A DNA stretch of 64,000 nucleotides from JALORV01 sp963707445 (GTDB lineage: Bacteria > Pseudomonadota > Gammaproteobacteria > Burkholderiales > Burkholderiaceae_F). The notes under the pieces were generated by a model. The model was not told the DNA's origin. It searched no databases and saw nothing but the letters and a program-made list of their open reading frames with translations. Both the position numbers and the translations under genes were made by a program. This document shows, one piece after another, positions 39,074-48,567 of this stretch; position 1 is the stretch's first letter; each line of letters starts with the position of its first letter. The stretch is from contig CAVPPW010000018.1 of the NCBI GenBank assembly GCA_963707445.1, forward strand, positions 94,727 through 158,726. The letters are read 5' to 3'.

Positions 39074-40269
39074 CAGGTGAGCCCGAGTACCAGGGTGCAG
39101 TTGCTGCCGCCGAAGCCGAACGAGTTGCTCAGCACATGCCGCAGCGGCGCGCGCTCGGGATTCAGCCGATAGCCGGGCAGCAGCGCCGCATCGACCGTCC
39201 GCGTGCCGGCACTGCCGGGAATGAGACCGCGCTCGAGCGCGAGCGCGGCAATCACGGCCTCGATCGCACCGGCGGCTCCGAGCGCGTGGCCGGTCGCGCC
39301 CTTGGTCGAGCTGCAGGCGACCGGTCTGCCGAAGAGCGCGGTGACCGCGAGGGCCTCGGTCGCATCGTTGGCGGGCGTCGCGGTGCCGTGCAGGTTGATG
39401 TAGTCGACCGCGTCTGCTGCGAGTCGAGCGTCGTGCAGCGCCGCCTGCATCGCGGCCCTGGCCCCCAGCCCTTCCGGATGCGGCGCCGACATGTGATGTG
39501 CATCGCTCGACTCGCCGACGCCGAGCAGCGCGACGCCCGCATCGCCGCGAGCCAGCAATGCGAACGCCGCACCTTCCCCGATCGAGATGCCGCTGCGCTC
39601 CGGGTCGAATGGACGGCAGGGCTCGGCCGACAGGACTTCGAGCGAGTGAAATCCATACAGTGTCGTGAGGCAGAGCGTGTCGACGCCACCGACGACCGCG
39701 GCGTCGATCAATCCGGCCTCGATCATGCGTCGCGCCGAGCCGAAAGCCTTCGCACCCGACGAGCATGCGGTGCACACCGCAGCCGCAGGTCCGCGCAGCT
39801 CGAAATAACAGCGCACGAAGTCGGCGACCGAGTAGCTGTTGTGTGTGCGCCGGTAGTCGAGCGCTGCGGGCAGCGCTCCGGTGGCCGGGTCCCGGTGACG
39901 GTAGGCGATCTCGGTCTCGAGGATCCCCGAGGTGCTGGTGCCGACGAAAACGCCGATGCGGTCGGCGCCGTAACGCTCGCGTGCCGTGCGGACCGCGTCG
40001 CCCAGTCCATCCTGTTCGAGTGTGAGTTGCGCCAGCCGGTTGTTGCGACAGTCGAACGCGGCGAGATCCGGCCGCAGCCGGACGTCCTCGAGCCCGCTGA
40101 CTTCAGCGACCATCGTGTCGAGCCGCACCGTTTCGAACCGGCAAGGCGCGAGCGCCGAGCGGCGCTCGGCCAGCGCCGCAGCGAGCGCGTCGTTGCCGCG
40201 GCCGAGGCCGGTGACGGCGGTGTAGGACTGCAGGTGCAGCACGGGGGTCGGGCGCAGTGAGACCGCCAC
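39073..40269 (-). CDS. Beta-ketoacyl-ACP synthase (aryl polyene cluster, minus operon)
   Basis: The intact frame carries the complete triad: AAAVCTACSSGAKAFGSARR (Cys), DYINLHGTATPANDATEALA (His) and SSTKGATGHALGAAGAIEAV (His), with the C-terminal SNSFGFGGSNCTLVLGLT. I choose the GTG at 40269 (VAVSLRPTPVLHLQSYTAVT) because ketosynthase homology begins there and the hydrolase stop lies 14 bp upstream; no ATG is available before MVAEVSG. The stop overlaps the ATG of the chain-length-factor-like gene, consistent with a heterodimer. Confidence 0.9.
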   Translation of the reverse strand: MAVSLRPTPVLHLQSYTAVTGLGRGNDALAAALAERRSALAPCRFETVRLDTMVAEVSGLEDVRLRPDLAAFDCRNNRLAQLTLEQDGLGDAVRTARERYGADRIGVFVGTSTSGILETEIAYRHRDPATGALPAALDYRRTHNSYSVADFVRCYFELRGPAAAVCTACSSGAKAFGSARRMIEAGLIDAAVVGGVDTLCLTTLYGFHSLEVLSAEPCRPFDPERSGISIGEGAAFALLARGDAGVALLGVGESSDAHHMSAPHPEGLGARAAMQAALHDARLAADAVDYINLHGTATPANDATEALAVTALFGRPVACSSTKGATGHALGAAGAIEAVIAALALERGLIPGSAGTRTVDAALLPGYRLNPERAPLRHVLSNSFGFGGSNCTLVLGLT

Positions 40270-40282
40270 GATTATCCGGAAT

Positions 40283-41000
40283 TCACCGACCGAAGTCGGA
40301 TGCGCCGCGACGCTCAGAGGCGGGCGCGACGCTGCGCCAGCGTCGCTGCTGCCGGCGCAGGAACGCGCGCCACAGCGCCTTCCACGTCGACCAGTCGTGC
40401 GCGCCGTCCACCACGAAGCGACGCGCCGGTGGCACGGCGGAGGCGAGCAGCTGCTGCCCTTCGGCAAAGCGATCGCCGCGGCCGTAACCGATCAGCACAT
40501 GCGGCCCGCCGCGCGCGCCTTCGCCGAGCCAGCGCCACACGCGGCGCTCGTCGTCGAAGTGCGCTTCGCGCTGTCGCGCGGCCCATGCGGCCAGGCCGAT
40601 CGCAGGAACGTCGCTCCATAGACCTCGCGGTCCGGGCCAGGGGGCGATCGCGATGACGCCGGCGACCGCGCTTCGATGCGCTTCGGCACAGGCGAGCGCT
40701 GTCATCGCGCCGAGCGATATGCCGACGAACCAGAGCGGCGCCGGCACCGCGCTGGCCGTTGTCTCGGTCTGCGCCTTGACCATTGCAACGACACGATCGG
40801 CGGAGTAGACGTCGACGGGCACGACCGAGCTGATGACGGTGGCATCGATGCCGAGTGCGTCGAGCTCGTCGATGAATCCTTCCCGCACGAAGTCGTCGGC
40901 GGTCGTCGCGGCCGCCGGCAACAGCACCAGCGTCGGTACGGCGGCGGCATCCGACTGACCCGACGCGCTCGACGCGCAACGCGAACTCGGTGTCGTTCAT
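40283..41000 (-). CDS. Alpha/beta hydrolase (aryl polyene cluster; one frameshift)
   Basis: The start MNDTEFALRVERVG overlaps the exporter stop by ATGA. A one-base shift near 40950 brings in the frame AAAVPTLVLLPAAATTADDF and PLWFVGISLGAMTALACAEA (GxSxG, nucleophile Ser). VLIGYGRGDRFAEGQQLLAS (Asp) and RRFVVDGAHDWSTWKALWRA (His) follow, so the Ser-Asp-His triad is visible. The span is 3n+1. It may act as a thioesterase that releases or edits acyl-ACP. The exact substrate is unknown. Confidence 0.8.
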
Positions 41001-43369
41001 CGTGAGCCAGGTGCCGGCGCCAGTGCGGCTGAAAAGACCAGCGCCAGCACAACGCCGGGCGCCACCGTCCTACCGATCATGCCGAGCACCGGAACGCTTG
41101 AGAGGCCCAGTACACCGAAAGTGACCGCGGTCGTCGCTGCCGCAAGCGCGACCGAGACCAGCATGCGCCGCGGCTCCGTCGAGTCGGCAGCAACATCGGG
41201 ACGGCCGCGCCGGTCGAACAGCAGCGCGTAGTTCGAACCGACCGCGACCACCAGCAGCAGGCCCACCAGGTGCAGCAGCGAGATCTGGACGCCGGCCGCA
41301 GCGAGTCCACCGATCACGCACAGCACGGCGGCGGCGAGCGGCACGATCACGCGCAGCAGCCGCGTCGCGCTGCGCAGGCTCGCGGCAAGCAGCAGCACGA
41401 TCACGAGCGCTGCAGCGCCAGCGAGCCACGCGGCCTCCTGCAGGTAGTCGGCGTACAGCGTGTCGGTGGCGGACTTCATGTCGAGCAGCAGCGGCATCGC
41501 GCCGTCGGCGGCGCCGGCGCCGAGCGCGCTCCGCACGCGGGCGATATCGATCGGCTGCCCGGCTGGAGCGTGCAACGGCAGCAGCGCAAGCCAGGTGGGC
41601 TCGCCAACTGCCGGCGTCGCCCGTTCGACCAGCAGCGACTGCAACGCGAATCCGAGCGAAGTTCCCGCGAACGACTCCGGCGTCAGCAGCGGGCCGTCGC
41701 GGGCGCGCGCGACATCGTCGATGAATCCCTGCAGCTTTTCCGCGCGCAATGGCAGGCCGGCCAGCGCTTCCTGCAGACGCGCCTGCAGCTCGCGGGGCGC
41801 CGGCAGAGCGGCCTGACGCTGGCGCTGGGTCGCCGTGCTGGGCAGCCAGCGGGTCGGTGTATCGACATGCGCCAGCACGCCTTGTTCGACCAGCGGGGCA
41901 AGGCGAGCTGTGCTCGCTTCGGCTCCGCGCAGCGCAGCCTCGCGATCATGCGCGGGAATCGCAACGATCCAGCGCACGTCCGGTGCTCCGAGCTCGGCGC
42001 GCAGCGCGGTGTCCAGCTGGCGCGCCTGCGGCGTCAGCGGGCTCAGCGCGATGAGCTCATGCTGCCAAAGTGCGCTGCCGTGCCACGCGACGAGCACGGT
42101 GGCGGCGATGCAGGGCAGCGCGATCCACGCGCGTACGCGCCGCAGTCGCGCGGCGACGGCCTCCAGTCGCAGGCCGATCGCCGACAGGTCGCGCAGATGG
42201 AACGGGCGTGGGATCAGCAGCGGAAGGACGTAGCGCGTGACCAGCGCCGCGGCGACCAGCCCGACGATCGCGAACAGTCCGAGCTGCGCCAGACCCGGAA
42301 AGCCGGAGAACAGCAGTGCAGCGAAACCGACGACGGACGTCGCGAGTCCGAGACGGACCGTCGGCCATAACCGCTGAGTCCAGCCGCCATCGCCGTCGTC
42401 AGCACCATCGGCCTGCACGAAGAAGTAAATCGCGTAATCGACAGCTTCGCCGATCATCGTTGCGCCGAATGCGAGCGTGATGCCGTGCACGAAACCGAAA
42501 CCGGCGCCGACCGCGGCAAAGCCGGCCAGCACGCCGCAGGCGACCGGGACTGCACCGAGCGCGAGTGTGCGCACCGAGCGGTATGCCAGCCACAGCAGGA
42601 TCAGCACCAGCGCGATGCTCAGTGCGCTGAGCACGGCAGCCTCGGAAATGATGCGCTGGCGCGACTCCGCGGCAAACACAGCGGGCCCGCTGGTCAGCAG
42701 CCGCAGTTGGGGTCGGTCGAGTGCAGCGAAGCGGGATTCGAGAGTCGCCAGTGCCCGCTGCTGTCCGTCGGAGTCGATCAGCGGTGCGCGCAGCGCGACC
42801 ATCAGCAGCGCCCGCTCGCCGTCACGTGACGCCCAAACGCCGGCAGCGCGGTGCGGCGGCGTTGCACCGGCGAGGCTGTCGATCAGCACCAGCGTTTCGC
42901 CGGTCGGATCGCGCGGCAGCAGCGAGGCCGCCAGCATGCCGGTGGGCGCTGCGACGGCCTCGATCGTGGCGCTGATCGCTCGTCGCAGGCCGTCCACAGA
43001 GAAGCGCGCTGCGTCGACGGCCGGACTCAGAAGGTAGCGCTGCTGGAACACGAGGGCGCGGTCTGCCTGCAGCGATGCGCCGTCGCCGTTGGCCACCTGC
43101 GGAAACTGCGGGTCGGCGCGTAACGATTCGGCGAGCGCCCGCGAGGCCTCGCCGCGCATTTCCGCGGTGCCGCCCTCGATCGCGACGAGGACGAGCCGCG
43201 CCAGTGCGCCCGAGCGCAGCTGCTCGATCAGTATCTGCTGCTCGAGCGCCGGTGCGCGCGGCAGGAACACCGAAAGATCGGTTCGGATCGGCGTGCGCGC
43301 CGTCTGCCACGAGGCCAGCGCGACCAGCACCAGCGCTGCCAGCAAAGTTGCGCGGCCGCGCGCCGTCAT
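40997..43369 (-). CDS. MMPL/RND-family exporter (aryl polyene cluster)
   Basis: The intact protein of about 790 residues has two repeats of large periplasmic loop plus helix bundle. The first begins MTARGRATLLAALVLVALAS with the bundle AVLSALSIALVLILLWLAYR, FGATMIGEAVDYAIYFFVQA. The second has AAWLAGAAALVIVLLLAASL and LHLVGLLLVVAVGSNYALLF. The GEAVDYAIY and GSNYALLFDR segments are typical of MMPL lipid/polyketide exporters. It should lift the lipid-linked polyene from the inner membrane. The start at MTARGR is chosen because the extension before it overlaps the LolA-like gene. ATGA overlaps join it to both neighbours. Confidence 0.9.
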   Translation of the reverse strand: MTARGRATLLAALVLVALASWQTARTPIRTDLSVFLPRAPALEQQILIEQLRSGALARLVLVAIEGGTAEMRGEASRALAESLRADPQFPQVANGDGASLQADRALVFQQRYLLSPAVDAARFSVDGLRRAISATIEAVAAPTGMLAASLLPRDPTGETLVLIDSLAGATPPHRAAGVWASRDGERALLMVALRAPLIDSDGQQRALATLESRFAALDRPQLRLLTSGPAVFAAESRQRIISEAAVLSALSIALVLILLWLAYRSVRTLALGAVPVACGVLAGFAAVGAGFGFVHGITLAFGATMIGEAVDYAIYFFVQADGADDGDGGWTQRLWPTVRLGLATSVVGFAALLFSGFPGLAQLGLFAIVGLVAAALVTRYVLPLLIPRPFHLRDLSAIGLRLEAVAARLRRVRAWIALPCIAATVLVAWHGSALWQHELIALSPLTPQARQLDTALRAELGAPDVRWIVAIPAHDREAALRGAEASTARLAPLVEQGVLAHVDTPTRWLPSTATQRQRQAALPAPRELQARLQEALAGLPLRAEKLQGFIDDVARARDGPLLTPESFAGTSLGFALQSLLVERATPAVGEPTWLALLPLHAPAGQPIDIARVRSALGAGAADGAMPLLLDMKSATDTLYADYLQEAAWLAGAAALVIVLLLAASLRSATRLLRVIVPLAAAVLCVIGGLAAAGVQISLLHLVGLLLVVAVGSNYALLFDRRGRPDVAADSTEPRRMLVSVALAAATTAVTFGVLGLSSVPVLGMIGRTVAPGVVLALVFSAALAPAPGSR

Positions 43370-43966
43370 CGCGTCTTGTCGATGGCGGCCGGCTCGATCG
43401 GAGTGACCTGCATCACCGATCGCACGCCGTCGGCCTGTCGGATCTCGATGCGGTCGATCTGGTCCTGGCGCCCATCGATCTGCACGGCCTCGATGTATCG
43501 CCCGACCGCGCTCGCAAGCGGCGTGAGTTCGAGCGTCCACTGGCGGCGCTCGCCACGCAGCTCCACGTTCCAGCCGCGGCGCAGCGTGGCCAGGTCTCCC
43601 GCCATCGTCCCGCGCAGGCTGTTGATCGCGAGGCCCTGGTCCGGCAGGTCACCGAGTGCGAGGCTGCGCGTGCGTGTGCCCTGCCGCAGCGTCAGCTGAT
43701 CGCCGGCGAGGATCAGAGATTCGGCACGCGGCGCAAGCGTGTGCTTTTCGATGCGATCGGGCGCAACGAAGCGCAGCGTCCCCGAAGACAGCACCGGTGC
43801 GTCGAGCACCGGCACGTAGCGGCGCTCGGTGAATTGCGCCTCCCCGCTGCCGCGCGCGGCGAGCGCAGCCATCAGCTCGCTCAGCGACCACTGTGCCGCG
43901 GCAGACCGTCGACGCCAGCGCGAGCACGGTCGCGAGCAGCGCCTCAGCCAGGCCCCGGATGCTCAT
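43366..43966 (-). CDS. LolA-like outer-membrane lipoprotein carrier (one frameshift)
   Basis: MSIRGLAEALLATVLALAST is a signal peptide. A shift near 43895 joins it to QWSLSELMAALAARGSGEAQ and FTERRYVPVLDAPVLSSGTL, RFVAPDRIEKHTLAPRAESL and a LolA-like beta-sheet domain ending VMQVTPIEPAAIDKTR. The span of 3n+1 (200 residues) matches the usual size. LolA-type carriers move lipids across the periplasm; in aryl polyene clusters this one likely works with the MMPL exporter. It overlaps the acyltransferase gene by 23 bp. Confidence 0.82.
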
Positions 43967-44873
43967 GCCAGAAATCGAAGAAGTTGAACCAGTTGTACGG
44001 ATGCGCGCGGCAGCCTTCGTCGAGCGCCTGCGCGTAGGCGCGGACCGCGTCGCGGACCGCTGCATCGCGCGCTCCGGCAGCGTCATTGGAAAAATCGGCG
44101 ATCGGCGCAAAGCGCACGTGATAGCGGCGCCCGCCGAGGTAGATGCCCTGCATCAGCACAACTCGCTGCCGCAGCACCGCTGCGAGCCGGAAAGCGCCGA
44201 GCGGAAACGGCGCCGGTTCGCCGAGAAACGGTACGCTGAGCGTCGGCTGCGCAGTCAGCGTGCGGTCCGCGAGGAAGCCGACCAGTTGGCCGTCATCGAG
44301 CGCCTGCTGGACCTGCATCATTGCGTCCGGCCGGCCGAGGGCGATGATCCGCGCCTTCGCCTGTGGATTCAGCGCCGTGAGCGTGGCGTTGATGCGCCTG
44401 GCGTTGTCCTCGTACATCACCATCGTCGCGTCGTAGTTCCGGCCCTCAGCAGCGGGGCTGCGCGTGGCGGCGCGCAGGATCTCGAAGCTGCCAAAGTGCG
44501 CGCCGACGAGCACCGCCCCGCGCCCGGCCACAAGCGCGCGGTCGACCGCATCCTGGCCCTCGATCGTGATGTCGAACAGATCGAGACGATCGTTGAGCAG
44601 ATAGACGCGGTCGTGCACCGTCGACGCAAACGTATGAAGATGCCGCAGCACGTCGAGCGAGGTCGCCCGGCGCCCGAGCGCACGCGTCAGGTAATCGCGC
44701 GAGGCCCGCCGTACCGCCGGCGCCGCAATCAGGAAGTAGAGCGCGATGAAGGGCAGGATTGCGCGCGACAGCGTCCGGCCCAGCCGCAACGACAGCCAGC
44801 GCATCAGCGTCATCGCCGACCGGCTGCCGCGCTCCTGACGCTGTGCCCAGTCCGCCGGCGCCGACACGCTCAT
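43944..44873 (-). CDS. LpxL/HtrB-like lipid acyltransferase (aryl polyene cluster)
   Basis: MSVSAPADWAQRQERGSRSA precedes a membrane helix (ILPFIALYFLIAAPAVRRAS). The LpxL-type catalytic motif is GAVLVGAHFGSFEILRAA (HX4-like H-F-G-S-F-E). LVGFLADRTLTAQPTLSVPF and FRLAAVLRQRVVLMQGIYL follow. It would acylate the polyene carrier lipid. The true start may be the ATG at 44950, which overlaps the upstream dehydratase stop. That start reads MSTRQYVTAS and then needs one indel before WQRSLQSAGAAMSVS; the ATG at 44873 is the safe in-frame choice. Confidence 0.85.
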   Translation of the reverse strand: MSVSAPADWAQRQERGSRSAMTLMRWLSLRLGRTLSRAILPFIALYFLIAAPAVRRASRDYLTRALGRRATSLDVLRHLHTFASTVHDRVYLLNDRLDLFDITIEGQDAVDRALVAGRGAVLVGAHFGSFEILRAATRSPAAEGRNYDATMVMYEDNARRINATLTALNPQAKARIIALGRPDAMMQVQQALDDGQLVGFLADRTLTAQPTLSVPFLGEPAPFPLGAFRLAAVLRQRVVLMQGIYLGGRRYHVRFAPIADFSNDAAGARDAAVRDAVRAYAQALDEGCRAHPYNWFNFFDFWHEHPGPG

Positions 44874-44946
44874 CGCTGCCCCTGCACTCTGCAGACTGCG
44901 CTGCCAGAGGAATGTCGCTCGCTCGCGGTGACGTACTGTCGCGTGC

Positions 44947-45255
44947 TCATGCGCCCGACTCCTGCAACTGGAGCGTGCCGGTCGCAACTCGCGTGCCGTC
45001 GTCGGCAATGAGGTCGAATCGCACGCTGTTGCCGCCGCGCTCGGCGCGCGCGGTGATGACGGCGCCGGGCCGAACCGGCGCGAGGAATTTGACCACCTGC
45101 AGCGTACGCACCGGAGCGCCGCACTCAATCTCGAGTGCACCGATCAGCTGATCGAGCAGCACGACGCCCGGATAAATTGGCAGGTTCGGAAAGTGTCCGG
45201 CGAGCGCCGGATGGTCCGGCGCCAATGGCAGCGGAAACTCGAATGACGCGCTCAT
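44947..45255 (-). CDS. FabZ-like 3-hydroxyacyl-ACP dehydratase, short (aryl polyene cluster)
   Basis: The 102-residue protein has the hot-dog dehydratase core: LAPDHPALAGHFPNLPIYPG and VVLLDQLIGALEIECG (HFPxxPIxPGV), then LQVVKFLAPVRPGAVITARA. It is intact and overlaps both neighbours by ATGA. It is shorter than FabZ, as is usual for the ApeI/ApeP-like enzymes of these clusters. It probably shares chain dehydration with the copy at 37.8 kb. Confidence 0.86.
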   Translation of the reverse strand: MSASFEFPLPLAPDHPALAGHFPNLPIYPGVVLLDQLIGALEIECGAPVRTLQVVKFLAPVRPGAVITARAERGGNSVRFDLIADDGTRVATGTLQLQESGA

Positions 45256-46641
45256 GATGGTTCGCGGGCGGCGTGCAGCAGCGCGCGCAGTTCCGCCACC
45301 GGCAGTTTGCTCACCGCGCTGCGTGGCAAAGCCGGCACCAGCAGCAGCGGCCGCGGCAGGAACACCGGGTCGATCTGCTCGCGCAGCGCCGCCATCAGCG
45401 CATTCGATCCGAGCCCCGGCGCGACGACCGCCGCCGCCAGGCGCGTGATCTCGGCGCCGGCGGGGTCCTCGGGCAGGAAGAAAGCGCCGTCGACCACTCC
45501 GGGCACTCGCAGCAGGACCTGCGTCAGGTACGCGAGCGAACTCCGCTTGCCGGCGATGTTCACCATGTCGGCCTGACGTCCGAGCAGCACGAAGCTGCCG
45601 TCGGCGGCTGTCTCGATCAGATCGGCAAGCGGCGTTCGCGTCAGCACATGGCCACCCTCGGCCCAGGCCTGTCCGTCGATCTGGTTAACGCGCACGTCGG
45701 CATACGGCATCCACCGCTCACCGCGGCTCGTGCGGCGTGTCGCCAGCTGTCCAGTTTCGGTGGCGCCGTAGATTTCGATCAGCGGCGCGCGAAAGGCCGA
45801 CTCCGCTGCGCAGGCGAGCGCCGACGGACAGCGGCGCCGTCGCGGAGAGCAGCAGGTCCAGTGGTGGCAGCGCAATGCCGGCTTCGAGCACCGTGCGCAA
45901 GTGAAACGGCGTCGTCACCAGACCGCGCGGTCGTGGCAGCGCTTCGAGCGCTGCGGCGATGTCCGCAGGGAAGAACGGCTTCGACGCGGTCAGCGCAGCG
46001 CCGCCGGCCAGCGCGATCATGACCGTCGACTCGAAGCCATAGGCGTGCTGAGGCGGGACCGTGCCGACCAGCGCGATGTTCGGCGGCGCGACTCCGGCAA
46101 GCCGCTGCAACTGCGCGGCGGCGCCGCGCACCAGCGGGCCCCAGTACTTTGGCTGTGGCTGCGGCTGACCTGTCGAACCCGACGTGTAGACGCGTGCGAC
46201 CAGCTGTGTGCCCGGCAGCGCGGCAGTGGTGGAGCTGCCGCGCGTTCGCGCCCCGAGTTCGACGCGATGCATCGGCAGACCGCCGTCCGGCTCATCGTCG
46301 TCGGGGTCGACCAGCAGCACGAGATCGGGTGCGTCGCCGCGCAGCTGCGCGAGCACGCCCTGCGTGCGCGCGGGCGGCACCAGCGTGACGATGTCGCGCG
46401 CCAGACACGCGCCGAGAGCGACGGCGAAGAGATAGCGGTCGTTGCAGGCGTTCAGCGCGTGCGAGATCGGCGGCAGCTCTGTTGCGACGTGCTGCACGTC
46501 GCGCAGAAAATCGGCGACGCTGATCGGAGCGCCGTCGCGCCAGGCGAAGACGCGCTCGCTGCGCGCGTCTGCCGCGGCGACCAGCGGCCAGACATCGGCC
46601 GGGCCGGGCGCGCGACTCAGTGCGGCCTGCCAGTCAGGCAT
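45252..46641 (-). CDS. AMP-dependent acyl/aryl ligase (aryl polyene cluster; one frameshift)
   Basis: MPDWQAALSRAPGPADVWPL begins the adenylate-forming fold. ARVYTSGSTGQPQPQPKYWG is the ATP-binding P-loop. A shift near 45830 joins APLSVGARLR to RAPLIEIYGATETGQLATRR and the C-terminal VLLGRQADMVNIAGKRSSLA, with the conserved Lys near LPRSAVSKLPVAELRAL. The span is 3n+1. It would activate the hydroxybenzoate starter and load it on an ACP. The start overlaps the end of the membrane-protein gene. Confidence 0.86.
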
Positions 46642-47306
46642 GTGGGGTCGTGCCTCGGCGCCTGTTGCTGGCCGCGGGTGCCTGGACCAGTGCGCGGAAG
46701 CCCGCAATCGACTGCGCGATCGAGGCGTGATGGATGCCCGGCATGCGCCGGCGACGCAGCGCGAACTCGAGCAAGAACATCAGTGCCACCGCCGGCCCGG
46801 AGACGAAGGTCGCGAAGGCCGACCAGACCGCAATGCTGCAGCCGAAGTAAAGCGCGACCGAAAGCGCGGCCATCACCGACGAAATAGATTGTCCAGGCGA
46901 CCGTCACGGCGCGCGTGTACTCGACGACCTCCGGTGGCATCGACGGCCGCATCGCTCGCGCGATGCGCGTGACCAGCGGCTCCTCGCCCGGCAGCAGCGT
47001 CCGGCCGAAAAAGGCGGCGAGCAGAAGATGGATCGAGACATGTTCGACGAACCACAACGTGCTGACGTGCGCGGCGAGTGAAGAGCTGTACGCGAGCGCG
47101 ACAGCCAGCACGCCGACGACGCCGGCGATCGCGACCCAGCGCGCCCGCGTGCGCCAGCAGACCGCAACCGCGCCGGCCAGCGGCGGAAACAGAGCGAGTG
47201 CAACCGAGGCCGGTGGCGGCAGGCGACCGCTGGATCCGAGGAACGCGAGCGCCAGGAAGGCGGCGCCGGTCAGCGCCGCCGTGATCACGGCACGGGACCC
47301 GGTCAC
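46634..47306 (-). CDS. COG4648-type membrane protein (aryl polyene cluster; one frameshift)
   Basis: MTGSRAVITAALTGAAFLAL opens a protein with about six membrane helices. LWFVEHVSIHLLLAAFFGRT and LPGEEPLVTRIARAMRPSMP are typical of the small membrane protein in aryl polyene clusters. A shift near 46878 continues MMAALSVALYFGCSIAVWSA and FALRRRRMPGIHHASIAQSI. Its function is unproven; transport or assembly of the pigment is inferred. It overlaps the ACP stop (ATGA) and the ligase start (8 bp). Confidence 0.8.
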
Positions 47307-47596
47307 TTGGTCCGATGCGAGGCAACGTGTCGGGCGAGGCTTTCCAGCGAGGAAAAGATGCGGACGTTGCCTTCATCATTGGCGCGCAGCTGGAAGCCGT
47401 ATTTGCGCGATACGACCAGCGCCACCTCGAGGATGTCGATCGAATCGAGCCCGAGGCCGTCGCCGTACAGCGGCGCCTTCGGGTCGATCTCATCTGCGGT
47501 CACATCGAGGTTCAGCGCCTGAACCATTTCCTGCGCGAGCTCGTGCACGAGGGCCGGGTCCACCTGGCCCGTGGAGTCAATCGTGTTGTCGTTCAT
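47303..47596 (-). CDS. Acyl carrier protein (aryl polyene cluster, minus operon)
   Basis: The 97-residue protein starts MNDNTIDSTGQVDPALVHEL and has the phosphopantetheine Ser in LYGDGLGLDSIDILEVALVV. ISRKYG-like SRKYGFQLRANDEGNVRIFS follows. With the plus-strand ACP the cluster has two carriers, one possibly for the aryl starter and one for chain extension. It opens the minus operon. The promoter should be in the 211-bp gap toward the SRPBCC gene, where I see no clear -35/-10 pair. Confidence 0.9.
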   Translation of the reverse strand: MNDNTIDSTGQVDPALVHELAQEMVQALNLDVTADEIDPKAPLYGDGLGLDSIDILEVALVVSRKYGFQLRANDEGNVRIFSSLESLARHVASHRTK

Positions 47597-47807
47597 CGAT
47601 GCTGCCAATCCGCTGACCTGCACCCGCACCAGAGCTGGCCGGCGGGTCGTGTGGGTTCGAACGGGAAGTCTCCCCGGAGAATGCGGCCCTTCGATCGCGT
47701 CGGGCGCGGCGTGGGCTCTTGGTGACGGCAGCATACTGCAACCGCCTGCAGCCGATTTTCGTCTGCGCCATCGGAATCGCGGGTCATTTGACGTATTCGG
47801 TGCGCGC

Positions 47808-48269
47808 TCAGCCGCGGCCTCGGCCTTCGAGTACGCGTTTGAGGTTGGCGAGCGCGCGTTCCGACTGCCGGATCAGGGTCGAGCGCATCAGGTTGTGGTC
47901 GAGCCATGTCCACGGCCAGCGGCGCGAGCGGTAACTCAGCGTGCGGAAGAACCGCGTGAGCTCGCCGTCGTCGCGCAGCTCGTAGACGATGCGCGCGTCG
48001 CCCTGCGGCGGCGACGCCGCGATGACCCACAGCGACGGCGGCTCGCAGGCGAGCACGGTCCACGTGGCCGTGAACCTACGCCGGCCCGCCCGGATCGTTT
48101 CGGTCATCCGCTCGCCGGCCGTCAGCGGCCGCGGCGCGGCCAAGACCGAGACGGTCGCCGGATGCCAGTGCGACCACAGTGATGCATTGGTCACGAACTC
48201 GAACACCGCTGCGGCGGGACGACCGATCAGCACGAACGATTCGATCGTCGCCAGCCGCGTGGTCTTCAT
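47808..48269 (-). CDS. SRPBCC-fold (START-like) protein
   Basis: The 153-residue intact protein has the helix-grip fold of polyketide cyclase/dehydrase-like SRPBCC proteins: ATIESFVLIGRPAAAVFEFV, NASLWSHWHPATVSVLAAPR, LTAGERMTETIRAGRRRFTA and a C-terminal amphipathic helix (LIRQSERALANLKRVLEG). It likely binds a hydrophobic ligand. Its position just upstream of the aryl polyene operon on the same strand leaves open a link to the pathway, but the 211-bp gap argues for a separate promoter. Confidence 0.75.
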   Translation of the reverse strand: MKTTRLATIESFVLIGRPAAAVFEFVTNASLWSHWHPATVSVLAAPRPLTAGERMTETIRAGRRRFTATWTVLACEPPSLWVIAASPPQGDARIVYELRDDGELTRFFRTLSYRSRRWPWTWLDHNLMRSTLIRQSERALANLKRVLEGRGRG

Positions 48270-48567
48270 CGGGCGGCCAGTGCAGCGCCGGGGCGGGAGC
48301 AGTCATCGGCACTGCGGTAAGGATTTCCGGGGATGCGCGGGCGCGAATCTCGCTGCCGAGGATAACCGCTGCACCGCGCGCCGGAGCGTCGCAGGTCTTC
48401 GAGAGGATCTGTTGCCTGATAAAGGATGCGACTGCCTGCGGTTTGACCTTAGCCAGCAGGAGCCGCGAGTGTTGGCGCCGTGGCCAAGAAGCTTTGACCT
48501 TGGACATCGCGTCGTGCAGCCATCGTCCTACAACGATCGTAGATTCGCAGACGCGGAAGGAGATGCC

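Larger units (their letters stand above)
32783..47596. other. Aryl polyene (xanthomonadin-like) biosynthetic gene cluster
   Basis: Two converging operons encode all the expected activities except a ketoreductase. Plus strand, 32783-37723: ACP, ketosynthase, chorismatase, acyltransferase, glycosyltransferase-methyltransferase. Minus strand, 47596-37819: ACP, COG4648 membrane protein, AMP ligase, dehydratase, LpxL-like acyltransferase, LolA-like carrier, MMPL exporter, hydrolase, ketosynthase, chain-length-factor-like protein, dehydratase. Most junctions overlap by an ATGA or are a few bases apart, which implies tight co-translation. Aryl polyenes are yellow outer-membrane pigments that protect against light and oxidative stress. 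Confidence 0.85.

Noticed and set aside
37736..39775. Long 679-residue minus-strand frame over the dehydratase and chain-length-factor genes
   Set aside because: It mixes parts of three genes; homology, stops and ATGA overlaps show separate genes at 37819-38266, 38263-39073 and 39073-40269.
48442..48501. Repeated TTTGACCTT as an operator or double promoter before the acyl-CoA ligase
   Set aside because: Two 9-bp copies 51 bp apart are suggestive, but neither has a suitable -10 box and chance occurrence cannot be excluded.
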